From Sulfurimonas sp. (GTDB lineage: Bacteria; Campylobacterota; Campylobacteria; Campylobacterales; Sulfurimonadaceae): DNA of 7,372 nucleotides. The notes beneath the pieces were generated by a model. That model saw only the letters and a program-made list of their open reading frames with translations. It had not been told where the DNA came from and searched no databases. The DNA is taken from positions 1 through 7,372 of the forward strand of contig JAMOSE010000150.1 of the NCBI GenBank assembly GCA_027063215.1, given 5' to 3'. Below, piece by piece: positions 7,257 to 7,372 of this stretch. Numbering within the stretch: position 1 is the first letter of the stretch; each line of letters opens with the position of its first letter. Position numbers and translations under genes: made by a program.

Positions 7257-7288
7257 TTTTGCCTCAAATCTATTAAATAAAGTTGTGG

Positions 7289-7294
7289 ATTATA
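7289..7294 (-). promoter_or_regulatory. ileS: Likely ileS promoter -10 box (TATAAT)
   Basis: A perfect TATAAT on the minus strand lies 32 nt upstream of the ileS ATG, which predicts a leader of roughly 25 nt. No TTGACA-like hexamer is present 16-18 nt upstream; the upstream DNA is AT-rich with T runs, as described for Campylobacterota housekeeping promoters. This is the best candidate for the main promoter of the ileS-gatA part of the block. Confidence 0.6.
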
Positions 7295-7310
7295 TCTTTT
7301 ATCTGTTTAA

Positions 7311-7353
7311 AAGCTTATAAAAGTGTTATAATACTTCTACTCAAAGCTTATAA
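7311..7353. repeat. 10-bp direct repeat AAGCTTATAA, two copies 33 bp apart
   Basis: AAGCTTATAA occurs at 7311-7320 and again at 7344-7353, each centred on the palindrome AAGCTT. The 33-bp period is close to three helical turns. Both copies lie upstream of the ileS -10 and on either side of the plus-strand TATAAT, so a regulator-binding function is conceivable, although AT-rich composition makes chance repeats common. Confidence 0.35.
7327..7332 (+). promoter_or_regulatory. Possible divergent -10 box (TATAAT, plus strand)
   Basis: The plus strand reads GTGTTATAATAC here, with a perfect TATAAT preceded by a TG-containing stretch. It could drive a gene beyond the right edge of the window, divergent from ileS. 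There is no good -35 hexamer, and TATAAT arises easily in AT-rich DNA, so support is weak. Confidence 0.3.
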
Positions 7354-7372
7354 GTGCCAGACCATAATAAAT

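Noticed and set aside
7257..7288. A T-box or other aminoacylation-sensing leader ahead of ileS
   Set aside because: The predicted leader is only about 25 nt, with no stem I, specifier or T-box sequence, and this control is not expected outside Firmicutes and close groups.
7337..7372. Minus-strand open frames at the right edge that could be the tail of a gene upstream of ileS
   Set aside because: All three frames are under 12 codons before a stop and none has recognisable content.

Overview
The window is an AT-rich stretch of a bacterial chromosome. It carries a compact block of seven genes, all on the minus strand, so transcription runs from high to low coordinates. Protein style (type I IleRS, a short 447-residue GatA, a CBS-containing GuaB), strong A/T third-position bias and TATAAT-type -10 boxes without clear -35 boxes fit Campylobacterota (the former Epsilonproteobacteria). 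The order ileS - tiny membrane ORF - gatA - guaB also matches what I remember, unverified, of Campylobacter jejuni. A free-living, Sulfurimonas-like relative is a reasonable guess, but the sequence alone does not settle the genus.

Layout in transcription order: a promoter region (7257-7372); ileS, isoleucyl-tRNA synthetase (7256-4494); a 35-codon membrane ORF with a GTG start that overlaps the end of ileS by 8 nt (4501-4394); gatA with a GTG start (4384-3041); a 52-nt gap holding a 38-bp imperfect dyad with a -10-like box in its centre; an unrecognised soluble 137-aa protein (2988-2575); a four-helix membrane protein (2575-2144) that I read as starting at a rare ATT codon; a short gap with a guaB promoter; guaB, IMP dehydrogenase (2084-639); and an RDD-family membrane protein (646-152) that overlaps the end of guaB by 8 nt. 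The last 151 bases (1-151) hold no gene I can support.

Most of this is housekeeping. IleRS and GatA both serve aminoacyl-tRNA supply, and GuaB makes the first committed step to GMP. The less described part is the set of small proteins between and behind these enzymes. Three are small membrane proteins and one is an unknown protein with a likely beta-barrel N-terminal half. Genes are packed with overlaps and Shine-Dalgarno sites placed inside or at preceding stop codons, which points to translational coupling. The most useful correction to automatic gene calling is the four-helix protein. The usual ATG start would cut off its first transmembrane helix, while an ATT codon at a TAATT junction, 6 nt after AAGGA, restores it.

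I see no tRNA, rRNA, CRISPR array, insertion sequence or phage remnant, and no clear evidence of a wholly new multi-gene system.
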